Assembly: GCF_023343835.1 (NCBI RefSeq)
Contig: NC_064436.1
Span: 49,389,883-49,453,882 of the forward strand
DNA length: 64,000 nucleotides
Origin: Lagopus muta
Taxonomy: Eukaryota; Chordata; Aves; Galliformes; Phasianidae
Direction of reading: 5' to 3'
Position numbers and translations under genes: made by a program. The first letter of the stretch is position 1, and every line of letters begins with the position of its first letter. The notes under the pieces were generated by a model. The model was not told the origin of the DNA. It was given only the letters and a program-made list of their open reading frames with translations, and searched no databases. Below are positions 1 through 13,481 of this stretch, piece by piece.

Positions 1-2620
1 CTAAGCATGGATCTCCAGATCTATGCAGGCAATTAACAGCTTCTGCAATGTCACCAGGTACATGGAAGCACTAAAACCAAGGCTTCTCAGCTCCTCAACT
101 TCCCCTTGCATTTGCTACACAGAACAACTCAATGGCAGCACTTTGCAATCAACTTTCTACAGCAAACCAAAGGTCAGCTTAACTCCTCCGAGCCCGTGAT
201 ACATCCAGCCCTGCATTCTGGCAAGCCCCAGGCGCCACAGCCAAGCAAGTCTACAACAGTTTCCAGTTCTGTGACTCAAAATGACACTTTGTTGCACGCT
301 GGGACAAAGCTGAAGCATGAGAAGTTCTTGAATTTCAGAATGAGCTCAAATACAGAAGCACAAAAAAGATACATTCAGGTCTGCAGAAAGCACGTGAAAG
401 AACAGGCTACACATGAGACGGTGACTGCTGGAACCTCAGTCAAAGCACAAAGCGTGCTGGAGTATCAGCCAGATTTTTCACCAATATCCAGTAACCAGTG
501 GCTTCGAAACAGCAGTCTAAATAAGGAAGCTGAGTAGCCAGGCTGGGAAAAGACACACAACAGTTAATGAAATTAGCTGGTGGTCCGCCACACAACAGCA
601 ACACAAGCACCGCTCCAAAAAACAATTCCCAAACGTGAACATACTACAGTGCCACATAACAGGCTTCACATTGATTATACTACGTAATTACAAGTTAAAA
701 AAGGAAGCAAGAAACGAAACCACATTAGGAAAGCGAGATAGGAACAAGAACAGATTATTCATGTAGTTATCCCAAATATTTTCCAAGAAAAAAGAAATTC
801 ACCCCATCAGTTTCTAAGCTGGAAATTACATTGCATAGCTCTACCAGTACAAATACATCTACCTCTTACATTCTAATACGCTTCCATTTGTGAAGTCACC
901 AGGCCAGCTGAACACAATGCATATGCAGCCATTACATAGCAATTAAAAAAGATAAAAGCCATTTTCAGCTTGCCATAAACCCACAGATAGATGACTTCAT
1001 TCTTGTCCAAATACATCAACAAAAAGCTTACAGCCACCAAGTGACCATTACTATTTACTTGAGAGTCTTAAGCCTAGCAATTTACCCTCAGGAAGTAATA
1101 CATACAAGTTCAACTTTTATGACTGCAAAAATCGTCATGTGGATTTAAATCGTTTTTAATAGTCATCTGAGCTAACATGGACAATATCTGAGATTGGTAT
1201 TATGGATTGGTTACCTAAATCAACCTGACACTAGATCTATATTCCCAGTGGAGCCATAAGAAGAAACAGCTGGAAAACCTAGCCTCTTCCACAAGCACAG
1301 CTGGATTCTGGAGAAAATATTATTGTATAGCTGCATTTAATCGTGAGAGCCAGTTAACTGAAGACTATTTAACTCCCTAGTGGCATTTTTATAGTAGCAG
1401 ACTCTGTAGAAGAGATGATAGCAGCAACTTCTTGAAGCACAAGAATTAATAATTCTGCAACTTCTATCAGCAGTAAATTAATGTACAGAAAATTCTGTGT
1501 AAAAATAACAGCACTGATTATTTCAGCCATTTAGCTATAGATTGGCACAGTTAAAGAAAACAGGCCCTAAAAGACTTCAGAAAAACCACCTGCCTAAGTC
1601 CCTATTCTATACACACTAATGCAATATACACTAATTCAAGACAACAAAACCGTATTTTGTAAAATAAAGCAGGTCATGGATAAGGATCCACCTACACCAT
1701 AAGTTAAGTCACCTGTAGATGTGCTGTGGATGTTCCCAAAATTCACACTCAAGTTAACATTTCTGTCATGCACTACCACACTTCACATCCATAACACCAT
1801 GAACCTCACTGCCCTCCCACACCAGTGCTTTCCCAGCTGAAATGCTCATGTTAGTGTAACAGTGGGAGCCTTTAAATAATTTTAAGCCTTTAAAAATTTA
1901 AGCCTTTAAATAATAATGGGAGAAAGCCTTAGAGAAGAAATGAAAGGATTTTTAAGATGTGCTCAATCTTGCTGTATTTCCTTTACAGGCTCTCCATGTG
2001 GACACAGAGTACAACACTACAAACTACTGGAACTTTAAGGTGCTGCAAACATGACACGTACTTGCTCTGCCTTCCTAATGGCGACTATTAGCTGAATCAG
2101 CACTATAACTGCTATTACAAATGTATGTCACCCTTGATTTTCTTCTGCAATTTGCTTCAAGCCTGTAAGTAGTAGCTTGTAATAGACGAAGGGTGACTTA
2201 TTTAACTTCCTTGTTCTTTCTGTTCATCTGAAAACTTCTCCAAAACAATTCTGGAGGACTTGCACTTAAGCTTCCTACGTGAATCATTCCCATCTTTTAT
2301 CTGCGTGACTACTGAAAGCTTCATAGGGGTGTGAGAAGCAAAATCCATTTTGTCAAGAGTCTGTGTTAAAACGTTTGTGGTGTCTCAGAGTCAAACTGTT
2401 CCCAGCTGTTTAGAACAAGCTTTTAAGAACAGTAACATACAGAGAAACTGCACTTCTTTCCTCTGTTTAAGCTGGGCTCCCCATAGCACTGCATCAGAAC
2501 TGCAGCCTGCATCCAAAACACTCGAGATCACCACACTACAAAGGTCACCACGCTTCAGGCTGTTCAAAACAAACAGCCCATTCAAGCACTACACTGCTCG
2601 TTATTTCCTTCTGCACGGGG
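1..2620. other. AT-rich sequence, no gene recognised
   Basis: I see no recognisable coding exon, RNA gene or CR1 copy here. The longest open frame, at 106-537 on +, begins at TTG rather than ATG and resembles no family I know. If CpG island A is a leftward promoter, this stretch would be its first intron, but nothing in the sequence proves that. Confidence 0.5.
1867..1915. repeat. short imperfect AT-rich tandem repeat
   Basis: The motif GCCTTTAAA occurs three times, at about 1868, 1886 and 1902, with spacings of 18 and 16 bases and AT-rich spacers. It is a small local duplication with no evident function. Confidence 0.6.
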
Positions 2621-3138
2621 CGGATTCAACTCTCGAAAAACTCATTTGAGGCCTAAAGGCGCACCGCACGCGGTTTGGCCGGGACAGGCGGACGGAGCCC
2701 TTCCTCCAGCAGCAGGTGAGGCCAAGCAGGCCGGCAGAGCGAGGCAGGCAGAGTGAGGCCGGCGGGCCGGGCAGACCCGAGCTCCTGAAGCAGCGGCCCC
2801 GCCTCGCGACCACCGCCACCCCTCGCAGGACGGCCCGGCGCCGTCCGCTTCCCCGCGCGGGGGCAGCCCGCAGCGCTGGAGACCTACGGCCGGACTCAGG
2901 CCGCGCAGGACCTGCCCCGCGCAGGATCTGCCCCGTCGCCTCCTCTTCCTCCCGAGTTACGGGCAGCCCCCTTCGGCGACACCCGAGGCCGCGCCCGACA
3001 GCGCCGGGGACGGGCCCCAGCGGCCGTCGCCCGCCTGCGGCCTCCGCCATTTCAGGAGCCCTGCCCTATGGGGAGCAGGGGGAGGGCGAGGCTCCTCCCC
3101 GGCCTCACCGCTTCGCGCCGGAGCCCACCGGCCTTTAC

Positions 3139-3300
3139 CTCCTGCCGCTCGGCTCGCTCGTTTCTGCCTGCCGCTGAGACGGGGGAGCTGCTCGGCGGCG
3201 GCAGGGGAGCGGGGGAGGCTGCGCGGAGCTCGCCGCGGGGACACAGTGCCGCTCTCCGTCCGGACGGGGAAGAACAGCCGGGAGGAAGCTCCGCTCCGCA
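3139..3300 (-). other. candidate non-coding first exon of a leftward transcript
   Basis: On the - strand, GC-rich sequence ends in CAGGAG|GTAAAG, a good donor, with the exon ending at 3139 and GT at 3138-3137. The outward donor of the mirror copy in island B has the same core, GAG|GTAAAGG. The upstream boundary is arbitrary because no transcription start can be read from sequence. By mammalian synteny this could be the 5' exon of N4BP2. It could equally be a non-coding transcript or an unused site. Confidence 0.3.
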
Positions 3301-3424
3301 CCCCTCCGCGCCGCCCCTCCCCGCCGGGCCGCAGCGCCGCCCCGCGTGTCGCGGGCTGGCTGGCACAGCCTGCGAGGTCCGGCCGCAGGAGGCCGGGCGG
3401 CGGCACGGTGCCGAGGGGCGGCCC
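3179..3424 (+). repeat. inverted repeat arm A, shared with the PDS5A promoter island
   Basis: This segment matches the reverse complement of 20434-20708. The strongest part is 3231-3293, which matches 20589-20651 over 63 bases with two substitutions and includes ggggacacagtgccgctctc. A flanking block at 3181-3202 (gggggagctgctcgg, then GGCGGC) and blocks to about 3424 (ccgcagcgccgcc, gcacggtgc) also align in the same order with small indels. A 12-base palindrome, ccgtccggacgg, lies at 3256-3267; arm B has a substitution in it. Similarity fades left of 3179. Confidence 0.85.
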
Positions 3425-6400
3425 TGCGGGGTTTAGCTGAGGGAGGTTCGCTCCCGAGAGATAAAGGCAGCCCCTGCTCAGCTCCTGTGCCCGGGGGGCG
3501 GCAGTTGCCGCCTTTTTCACGTGGCTGGTGATGCAACTGGGCGTTAAGCACGGCTTTCGTGCCAACCTCTGGAAAGGCCGGTTCCGAGCCTGCCAAAACA
3601 CACCGAAACGCGACCTTCGGCGCCTCCCCCGCACCGCTTTGTCCCGGGCCGCTCCCGCCGCGGCACAGCGTCCCGGGGAAGGAACCCGTGGGCCGAAGCG
3701 GCCGGACCGCTCCTGTAAAAGGCGAGAAACACCGCCGCCCCCGAGCCGTGGGGCCGTCTGCGGGCCTGCAGATCGCTTCCATTGTGATTCGTCCCATTCG
3801 GAGAAAGTGGCGCCCTCCGATCACCATTTGCCCCTTCCCCTGTCGTACGAGATCTGCCTTCGGCAGACATTAAAGCGCTGCCGATGCGCTTACAAGTGCT
3901 CAAGGCGCTCCCACCACCCCGCCGCTTCCTCTAGGGCCTAAGGTCCTCGCTGCCCCCAGGCCCTGCGTGCCTTACAGCTGGAACTTCAACTGCAAGGTCC
4001 AGAGGGAACAACCAGATGGAAAAAAAAGAGGTTTTACAATGAAATAATCGCGCATGGGGAGCCCACTGTGGTCTTCTTGCACAACCTGCAAAAGAGCTCA
4101 GCAACTTCACTGTTGCTGGCAGGGATCACAGTCCCCCGGTGCTGTTTGTTAGGACAGCACCTGAAAAGCTATTTCATTTTGTTTGAACGTGAGTTTGTGT
4201 ATATTTAGCAAAGAAGTAACGTTTTTTAGAAAGTGGGAAACAAATTATTCAAAACATTTAATTCTCAGGTAATTAGACTGACTCAGTTTGCCTGTCACTT
4301 TGCTGTTTTAGTGCTTATCCCGTAGTTATACGGTGTGCAGTATTTAAACAAATAAAGGACAAACTTTCACATTTGTACTACAACATGTACGTACATATTA
4401 ATGCACAGGATGTGCTGCTAAATTTCAAGAAAGTGCTCTCTTGCCCTGTCTCATGGTAAGATAAAAAAAATGACTCAATACTGTGGTATTGGAAATGTCC
4501 AGAATCGTGGAAGAAAAACATCCATCAGCATTTGTGTGTGTATGTCTAGTGTCAAGCAGCTTTGTGCATGCACAGGGAACTGCTTCTTCATTTGTTCAGA
4601 GCCTGGACAAATATCAGAAACAAAATCTTTTCTCTTTCAGGGTGTGATGCTGGTAAAGTGTTAATCATACGTTAGGAAAAATAGGTCGCATAGATTCCAG
4701 TCTAATGACTGTGTCTTTGTATTTTTAAGGTTGCCAGAAAGAGGAAGAGGAAGGCTTTCATTATGCTAAGTCCAATTGCCTCCATTAAGCTGCCATGCTG
4801 GTGGGGTGTTGCTGCTGGCACTTGATGCATAAAACTATGTTGTTCTTTGCCAGTTGTACATATTACAGTATTTGACACCATGAAAATGCCAGACTAATTT
4901 GGGTACTGGCAGATTTCTCACTACAACAGCTAACACTTTAAACAGGAGGGGGGTTGGTATCTAGATAATTACCATAACTGTAAAAGAGATTCTTTATCTC
5001 TGTGCCTTTCTTTGAGTTTTCACACAACCATTTTTCACTTATTATCTGCTATTGTTTGGTTGTTTTTTGGGTTTTTTTTTTTAATTATTATTTTAATTCA
5101 CCTCTTCTTATGTCTACAGTTGGCTTGTTTATACTTGGAATGGCTTGAACATACAGCATGTAATCTGTGCTGTTTGGCACAAGCTTTCAGTCACTGAATG
5201 CTTTCACAACAGATTTTCCATTTCTGTTTCTACAATCCTGCCTTCTCAAAGTAGAAATACTTCACTATGCTCTTGCTTATGTTATAACTCACATTAAAAT
5301 ATTATTACTACCAGATCTGGACTGTAAAAAAACAAGAAAATGTCAGTTCCTTTTGATGCTTCTGATTGTACAGCCTAAATCTACTCAGCAAATTGTGATT
5401 TCCTTCTGTGCTCAAATTGCCTCTGAGGGTCTACAGCTAAAGAGGAGATTAGATTCTGATTTGCAAGAACAATTTCAAGCTAGACTTGTGGATTGAATAG
5501 CATTCTTATGCTGTAAGAAAGGCATTTAACTGTCAGTTTTAAAGATTCTTATTTTTATATACACTAACATACAGTAATAAATACCTCAGGGAAACACCTG
5601 TGAAATTGGGCTGTATTAAAGATTCAGATTTGCCTGCAGTAAATATAAAATATTTTTTTTCTGAGAATTTGTGGCACAGCTGTCATTCATCATTATTCAG
5701 ACCTCTACTTTTTTTTTTTTTTAATTATTTGAGGGAGAGTTCTGAAACTTGCAAGCAGAGCCCCAACTTACAGTATTATTTCCCATCTTCTAGAAAGGAG
5801 AGATGAGAAGAGCTCATAACAAATTCCCACAGTAAATGTTTATATAAGAGTTGATTTGGTCTCTCTGTGCTACAAGCCACCCTCTTCCTAGGATGCCTTC
5901 CACTGGCTCTTTCCATCTTTAGGTTTCACATACATTGGAGGGAATACAAAGGTAGCCTTTTCTTTTTTTTTCCCAATGGATTTACCTTAATGCTGATTTA
6001 AAATGTTTACTTTGGCTTTCTGGACTGCATGCATCTACGTTGTCTATGATCCTGGAGTTTGTGCTCCTACAAGAAATAACTTCTCTCAGCCAGAATTCAA
6101 TTCCTCAAGTAGAAACTTAATTCTGTAGAGTTTTGTTTTGTTTTTTAAAAAAGCTTTACATAAATAAATGTTTACAGAGTAAGCCACATTGTTATCTCTT
6201 CTCCTCCAGCCCTCTCCAGATTTATGTAAATGCACAGTGAATTATAGCATTTAATCTCTATAAAGGGACTCCACATCTAATTCCTATACTTGAAATCCAC
6301 TGATCGTCTGTTCCAGACAGCTATAGACTCCTCAGTTAACTGCAAAAGTTCTCTCTCCAGTTAGTATCACTGTAGTAATGTTAAATTATTCACATATACA

Positions 6401-6640
6401 TTTTTTCATTCCAAATAATGTATTTTTCTGCACCTGTATTGAAGTAGCACCTTAATTCTGCTTATACAGGATTCTATTTCAGAAATCTTAAGTGAGGAAA
6501 AAGTAGTGTTTAGAAACAGCACAAATTTAGATAAATTTTTGCCACACCGAAGGCAACAGCAAAAATTCTGCTGGCTTCAATAAGATTTGAAGTGAACTGG
6601 TCAGACTAATTCCAGAATTACAAATAATGAATCATAAATC

Positions 6641-6663
6641 ATCAAAATGGTCAACATTTTGAT
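6641..6663. repeat. small perfect inverted repeat
   Basis: The sequence atcaaaatg, a five-base loop, then cattttgat forms a 9-bp perfect stem. The motif caaaatggtcaa recurs directly about 25 bases downstream. No function is apparent. Confidence 0.6.
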
Positions 6664-9548
6664 CAATCAACAAAATGGTCAAGTCAACACTTTGGTTCAT
6701 GTACCCTTCATTAAGCTATCAAAGGAGCATATGAGCTTACTGCTGAAGGTTAGTAATATTATGAGTTTCTCAAGTCTTGGCTGAAAAGGCATTCTAAAGG
6801 GACATGTTGCTGGTATTCAGTTAACGTCCTTATATTTTAAAAGAGCCTCTAGAGAGACTGCAGAAAAATATACAGTTTGCATTTTATACCTCATCTATTA
6901 AACATTGCAAAAAAATACAAAGGATAAAGGTGCTTAGGTTTTTGGAAAGGGAATGGGGGAAGTAATGACAACAACTGCTGTAATCCAAGAAGTAAAGAAT
7001 TATACTTAATTTTTTTTTTTCTGCAGGCAGTGTGAGATCATGCTTTTATGAAAGAAGCCTCACTGCCACAAGGACTTTCAGAACTTGGAATAAGCTCACA
7101 CTTCAGTTTTGATTTGTGATGAATGTTATTCATGTATTGGATGTTCTCTGCTGTGCTGTTTTCATCAATCCAATATGTCAAATTTTATAGATATCAAAAA
7201 TCCATCCCAATCTGCTGAAACCAGAGAAAGGAAATACAAGTTGTGCTGAACACTCCTCCCTGGTGTGAGATAAAAAGTGATAAGCTGACTTTCATTGAAA
7301 CTGTCATGTTTTCATCTGTTAGCTATCACTGATTTCACATTCGTAAACTTCATCAAACCTATCCCATAGCAAATTTAATATCAGTAATCCAAGAGATCGA
7401 TGTATTCAAGATGTGGTCTAAGAACAAGGCAAGGAGTAAAACTTACATTTGTATCATTTTAATCTCTGCAATAATTAGAACAAGCTGAACAGGAAGAAGA
7501 AAAACAGAGATAAATGTTCGACACTTCAGCAACTTTACCATCATCAACATGTCTCAATTTTAAAATAATAAAGAAAAGCACAGGGGATCCCCTTTGTACC
7601 TGAGTTAGCTGAGATCACCTCTGAACCACAACACACCAGCCGCTTACCACCACCATCCAATACCACAGAACAGAGTAACAGACATAAATATGCCATCTAT
7701 TTGGAACTGCAGGAACTCTGTAAGCAGAGTGCTGTTATCTGAATTGGAATTTGACCAGGATGTTTACTTATGGATTTTAACAAAACAATTGCAGTATGCT
7801 GACTGAGAAAGAAGACATTTCCAAGGAACAGCATCATTCACGGCCTCCACTCATGGGTAAAGCTGGAGCTGCAAGAACAAAATGCCCCACAGCAGAACCA
7901 CGGGGGTCTCTGCTCTGTTGCACAATGACAGCTGGAGGTCTGGAAGAAACTGCTCTGGTTTGGAACTGGGCTACGGTTTTCCAGGTTGTGACAGAACTAA
8001 CATCATTCAAGAGTTTGTAATATGAGACTTGAGCATTTTATTTTGTTTGGTAGCTGAGCTTCTCTTGGGATATCGTATTCGCAGTCAGGTCCCTAGTATA
8101 AGTGATACCAGCAAAATCCAAATCACCCAACATTGTACAGTATCTTCCTTAAGGCAAATGGGGGTAGAGGCAGAAAGGGAAATAAGGTTGTTTCTTTTAG
8201 CAGGAAAAATGTACTAGAAAACTACAGTAATTTTGTATTCCTACCTGTTTACCTTCACCACAATAGCATGAAGAACATGAGAAACCTATTAGCTAGCTTG
8301 CCTGTATTAGGGTTTCGATACAGTAAGTTATTATGCATTACCTAGAATAACCATTTTACTTAGACCAAAAAAGGGGCATTTCCTCAAATACGTTAACTGC
8401 GAAGTTCACTTAACGTGATCGAATCATTTTGAGATGCAGAACCAAACCCTTGAAAACATTCACTGAAAAAGTAAATTTTAATTTGACTTTATTATAAAGA
8501 AAAGTTTAAAAAGCTGTAAGTAAATGTTTTCTTTTGATCATGTAATATTTCAACTAAAAATTAATTACAACATTTTAGTTATTCTAGATTTAAAAAACAA
8601 ACAGACAAAAAAAAAAAAACAAAACCAACAACCTCCAGTGTTCCTATTCTCCTGGAAGCTTGGGGATGTCAGCTGTTTTACTGCTCTCATTCACAGATTT
8701 TAAAATGTTGGACCTTGCTGCAGAATGGAATTTCTGAGTAGATGTAATATTAATTATGACCCTGAATTTTAGTTCCAGCAACCTATTAATGTCATCTGAG
8801 TGAATAAACATTTTTACCTGTCAAGAAAGACTCTACTCCATTGACTGATCAAATCATTTACCAGAAGTTAACAGCCTGCCAGTTACAAGTGATTTATAAA
8901 TGTTTACCTCACAGTGACTGTTAACATCAGATTACAAAATGTATAAAAATCTATTTGCTTTCTTTCAGCAGTGTTTTTTTAGAGGCTTTATTTCGAAATA
9001 CAGATCTGACCAACCCTGCGTATTTCACAAAAAATTTCTGAGTTCAAAACTATATGAGTACATGCTACATGTACATGAGCAAGGTATGTGTATCCCGTGT
9101 GGTGTCAATGTTCCTCGGTCACCAGCTTTACAAAAAGAAACCTGTTTGGCTGCAGCAACCTTCAAGCTTAAACTCAGTCATGCTGCTTGTAAAAATGAAT
9201 TGGGATCCATTTTATGGTCTAAAATCACTAGCACTCATTTATGAATTCAATTTCACTAACTAGTTTCTGAACTTGAATAACTTGTGTGCTCTATTCCTTA
9301 CACTGAAACAAGAAGCCAAGGAGATGGGGGAAGGGAGCAGGGAGCGTTGAGCATTTAAAAACAGCTTCATTGACTACATTTCTCTTCTTTCTTTCTTTTT
9401 TTTCTTTTTAAGGAAATTCTTTGTTCAGTATGTGACTCCATGTAACTGTCACATGACAGAATCTCAGTTACTTAAATAGCAAACTGGCTCCATGGTTATT
9501 TGGTCACTGCTGAACGGGGAACTAGGACTTTTTTTTGCTTTTCCTGCC

Positions 9549-9568
9549 TTTTTTTTTTTTTTTTTTTT
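9549..9568. repeat. poly(T) tract
   Basis: About 20 consecutive T residues in an AT-rich stretch; a simple homopolymer. Confidence 0.9.
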
Positions 9569-12500
9569 GGTCTCTTCAAAATAATCCACCTTTTACTTCT
9601 ACTTTATATACCATTTCAACCCCTCTGTCACTAGAAAAAGCCACATTCTTTCCCAATGAATAACACCAGCAACAAAAGAAACTCAAATTTGGAGCACCGG
9701 AGGCAGCTTAAGACCATCTTATTTCAGATACAAAACATGACAGTACCTTTTTAAGTTTCCAATTTATTCAGGGGCTAGCTAAAAAAATAGGGTGAACTTG
9801 GACATGGCAAACTCATGTCAAATCCAAGTCACAAGGCCGAGGGAGTCAGATCTTTAGCTCTACTCCACCCTGCTCATGATATTCAGATTTGTATCTGTAA
9901 CCAGATTTAGCTCACACACAATTCAGGATGTTGCAATTTGGATGTGGGCCCATCTTAACAGGCAAAAAAGAAACTGTTAATACAACCAGCATGCAAAAAA
10001 TGTTTAAGCTTTCTTCAAATGGATGATCAGACAATGAACTCTTTGAATGATTTGATTCCTGTTGCCTACGTTCCCCAAAACCTGGGAGAAAGAACATAGT
10101 GTAAAATAACATGAAAGAGGAGCAATTCATTTGTTTGATGCACCTCCTCCATTACTGAGGTGTGATCTCTTCTCTTGCGCAGTAGTGATGGTGAGAGAGA
10201 CCAGCCAGTAACTTTGGTAAGAATTACATCCTTATGTCACCACTGTTATGAACTGGGCAATTTTCAACATTACACATTTACTTTTCAAATTCAGCATCAA
10301 TTAAAGGTGCCTAAAAAGTAAATCCCTATCTAGATTATGTTTAAACCTTCTATTGGAATTGATATAAGAGAAACAGCACTTCCTCAATTCAAGCTTTTTT
10401 AATTTACCTGTCATCTCTACATAGCCAGCTTTGCTGTTTTGTGGCCAGCAGATTGTTTCACCTGGTTGTATGACTGCTGCCACTGTCGCACACATGTTCT
10501 TTCCCACGATCAGCAAGAAGACATTCACTAAGCACCAAAACATCAAACAGGTATGCAGAAATAAAAGTCCCAAAATATTTTGATGCAGGTCTTCAACTCA
10601 GCTGGAACTCCCTATGTAAATGGCAAAAAATCCACAACAATCTTTTATTTTTTTTTTAACTTGAATGTGAATAGTATGCTCTGATTTGTAAAAGTTTTGC
10701 AAGTTCTTTCAGCCAGTTGCAGAAAAGATTTTTTGCATCTTCCACATATTCACAGCAAACTAGAAACGAATTTGGTATTAAGTAAACATTAACTGTATGT
10801 GTAACTGGTTTTATAAATAACAGAACATCGCATAGTATTGTGTGCAGAATTTGGCTTCTTCAATTCAGCTTGACTTTGGCAACGGTGTACTTATTGATCA
10901 CAAATAATGATATTTCAAATATATCTGCAATTCACTCAGCTGTTCTTTCCACCTTCCATCTCTCTCATTTTTTTTACTCCTATGAAACTCCTTTATGTTC
11001 AGACAGCTCCAGATCTTACCACGTGTGTGCATCTCAGCTCCTCCCATTTCTTCATCTCATTCATACACCTCACTGTGTTCCCACTTCTTGTATCTGGCAG
11101 CATGTTAAGAGGAAATTCTTTTTACTAAGGAGAACACAGCCCCAAAACTGGAGTTCGGTAAGGCAGACTAAATATTACTGCAAGTTAGCTTGAATTCCAG
11201 AAACAGTAAAACTCTTATTTTATTCATAGGCTATGTCAGCACATTTGTGTCTGTTTATTTAGTCACATTTCTTCCTTGTTACACGCAGCTGATTAGGAGG
11301 CTAAAGGACCTATTGCCAGTTACTACCTAATGTTTTCTCTCCCTACAGGTAATGCTGCTCTGTTCTTGCTATATTCAAACTCTGATAGGCTTGTCAACAT
11401 ATTTTATCATTTAAATCTTTTTTGCTATGAAGGTCTGTGAGAGAACATACTGTTACAGTTTTTGAAGCAAGGATAAAAGCCTAGCGCATCAAGGCAGTGT
11501 CAGAGCTAAATGACTCTGAAAAGGAATGAAGAAACTGACTCACTCAGCTTTCTTCTCCACACGCTGGATTACAGATGGCTGCTGAGCAGAACTCGAAGGA
11601 AATTTTTAAAATATCGATCAGATATAGATCAATGACATCCCATAAGCAAAAACTGGGTACATATAAAGTAGCAACTTCAATGTTCACATGCTGGCTGAAA
11701 GCCTTTGTCTGCATTTTTAATAGTCTCAGATAAATGAGGCTGACAGTTTTAGCCTACGCTTAACTGCAAACACAAAAGATTAGGCATAAATATGCAGTGT
11801 CTGGAAGATAAAAAGAACAGTACCGATATATTTAAGAAAGCAAACGTTTACATGCTAGATACAGTATAGTTACAGTACATTACATGGAGAACATATGAGC
11901 TGCCTTGCCAATTTCAGACAGGATATAAATAGCGTTTTAGATGCTGGTAAAATTGTAAGTGCATACATATCAGTCCACTTTACAGTGGTCCCTCTGCTGG
12001 CATTCAGTATCATCATCTCCAGTGACTGCTACCATCGTGAGCTTTCCTATACCCAGTCATGGCAGATTTTTGGTTCACAGTCTGGCCACTGTGAACACAT
12101 TTGCATTATTAAGCATTCATATCTGTCACAGCTATGCTTTCTCGCTTCTGTGCTTGCTCTTGCCTTGTCTAGCCTACTTCTGGCTTCATCTGCTCCATTC
12201 CTGGTATTCTGTCCTCTCCTTAGAAACCCATTCATGGCCCACTTTGTTAAATATCCATTTGAATACTAGCTCAAATGAACTCAATCACCATCTTTATTGA
12301 CCAATATTGCTATTACTGAACACTATGCACCAGCACATTTGGAAATCAGAGCTTTCCTTTTACACCATCTGATGTAGTTTTCTCTCTCACTTATGGCCAC
12401 ACCATTCCACAGTTCAAATATATTACGCTGTTTTTGTAAACTCGAATTGTACTTCATAAGGTTTTGAAATTCCAGATTTTACGTTTAAGTTCCCAAAGGG

Positions 12501-13481
12501 TGACATACATGCTGTAAGATTTTAATGAGCATTTCGTCAAACTATGCACAAAACATAGACTGAATCATCATTAGCTGTTTTTCCAGCAGCATAAACCTAT
12601 ACGATCAATATATTTCCTGAATTTGTTCAAAGGCAAATTGCAATGATTCTTTTGCTTCAAGTCATACCCAAACACTTTGATGCTTCCTCAAGTATGATAA
12701 ATTAAACCCTTTTTGAAGCTTCTGAATACTACATGACATATCTATGCATCATGATGAAATGACCCCATCATTACACTACAGCTCTGAGATTTGACATCCA
12801 TTCATCACATCTCTTTCTTTCATCATAATGGTGAACTCTAGATGTATACTCATTTGTAAAGTTTTGTATCATTCTTTTCTTTACTGCAAGCAGAAGGCAT
12901 TGCATCCTCGAAAGAATTAGGAGCAGCAACAACACAAACATAATCAATACTTCTGAAGAAGCCTTTTAATCAGAACTTCAGTACCACACATTCTGATTTT
13001 TAAGAAGACCACAGAACAGTTCTCATCTAAATGGGGGAAAAGTATGACTGCTTGTATAATCTCCTCCCTCGCAGGTACCTGCCATGGGCTAAACTTTCCA
13101 CTTCTCTCAGTGGTATTCCCTTTAAAAGCAGTGCCATAAACTTAGAAATTCCCTAAATTTATCTTGATTTCAAAAAATATCAAGCAAACATAAATAGCCA
13201 TATGCTAAAATTATAGATGTGATAAGTGCATATTTCCTTATAACCTGGCTGGGAATAAATAAATAAGTAAATAAAACTGGGACAGGACATTTCAGAACTG
13301 AGAAGCTGTATTTGCAATGGACTCCTTTTAAGTGACCATAGGCTGATGTCTTTACGTTCTTTGTACAACTGCTTCTACTGTGCAGCAAGCATTAGACAGC
13401 CAATAAAAACTCAGTTAAAAACACAAGCTATTTTTGAATATGCCATAAGTAACTATACTTAATTAACAAAAACATAATATT

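Larger units (their letters stand above)
2620..3950. promoter_or_regulatory. CpG island A, putative promoter
   Basis: Base composition shifts sharply from AT-rich to very GC- and CpG-rich at about 2620 and back at about 3950. Long frames open here on both strands, as expected where stop codons are rare, so they are not evidence of coding. A YY1-like element (ATGGCGG on the - strand) lies at 3044-3050 and a GGCGCC motif near 3810. Bases 3179-3424 are an inverted copy of part of the PDS5A promoter island. A - strand splice donor (CAGGAG|GTAAAG) follows 3139, suggesting leftward transcription. In mammals the gene divergent from PDS5A is N4BP2, which makes it a candidate target, but no N4BP2 coding sequence is in the window. 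Confidence 0.75.
3951..13480. other. AT-rich sequence between the CpG islands, no gene recognised
   Basis: No credible coding exon, RNA gene or clear interspersed repeat was recognised in this stretch. Open frames are all short and look like chance. Homopolymer tracts occur, the longest being about 20 T at 9549-9568, and an A-rich tract lies near 8609-8625. A short perfect hairpin lies at 6641-6663. Confidence 0.5.

Noticed and set aside
106..537. 143-codon open frame on +
   Set aside because: It starts at TTG, lacks any recognised domain, and has no splice or promoter context. I cannot separate it from chance.
3850..3864. tctgccttcggcaga hairpin as an RNA gene element
   Set aside because: A 6-bp stem alone in GC-rich DNA; no surrounding snRNA, tRNA or snoRNA sequence.
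2601..3873. Several long overlapping frames on both strands in CpG island A
   Set aside because: All frames tend to be open in very GC-rich DNA. The products are Arg/Pro/Gly/Ala-rich low complexity with no domain.
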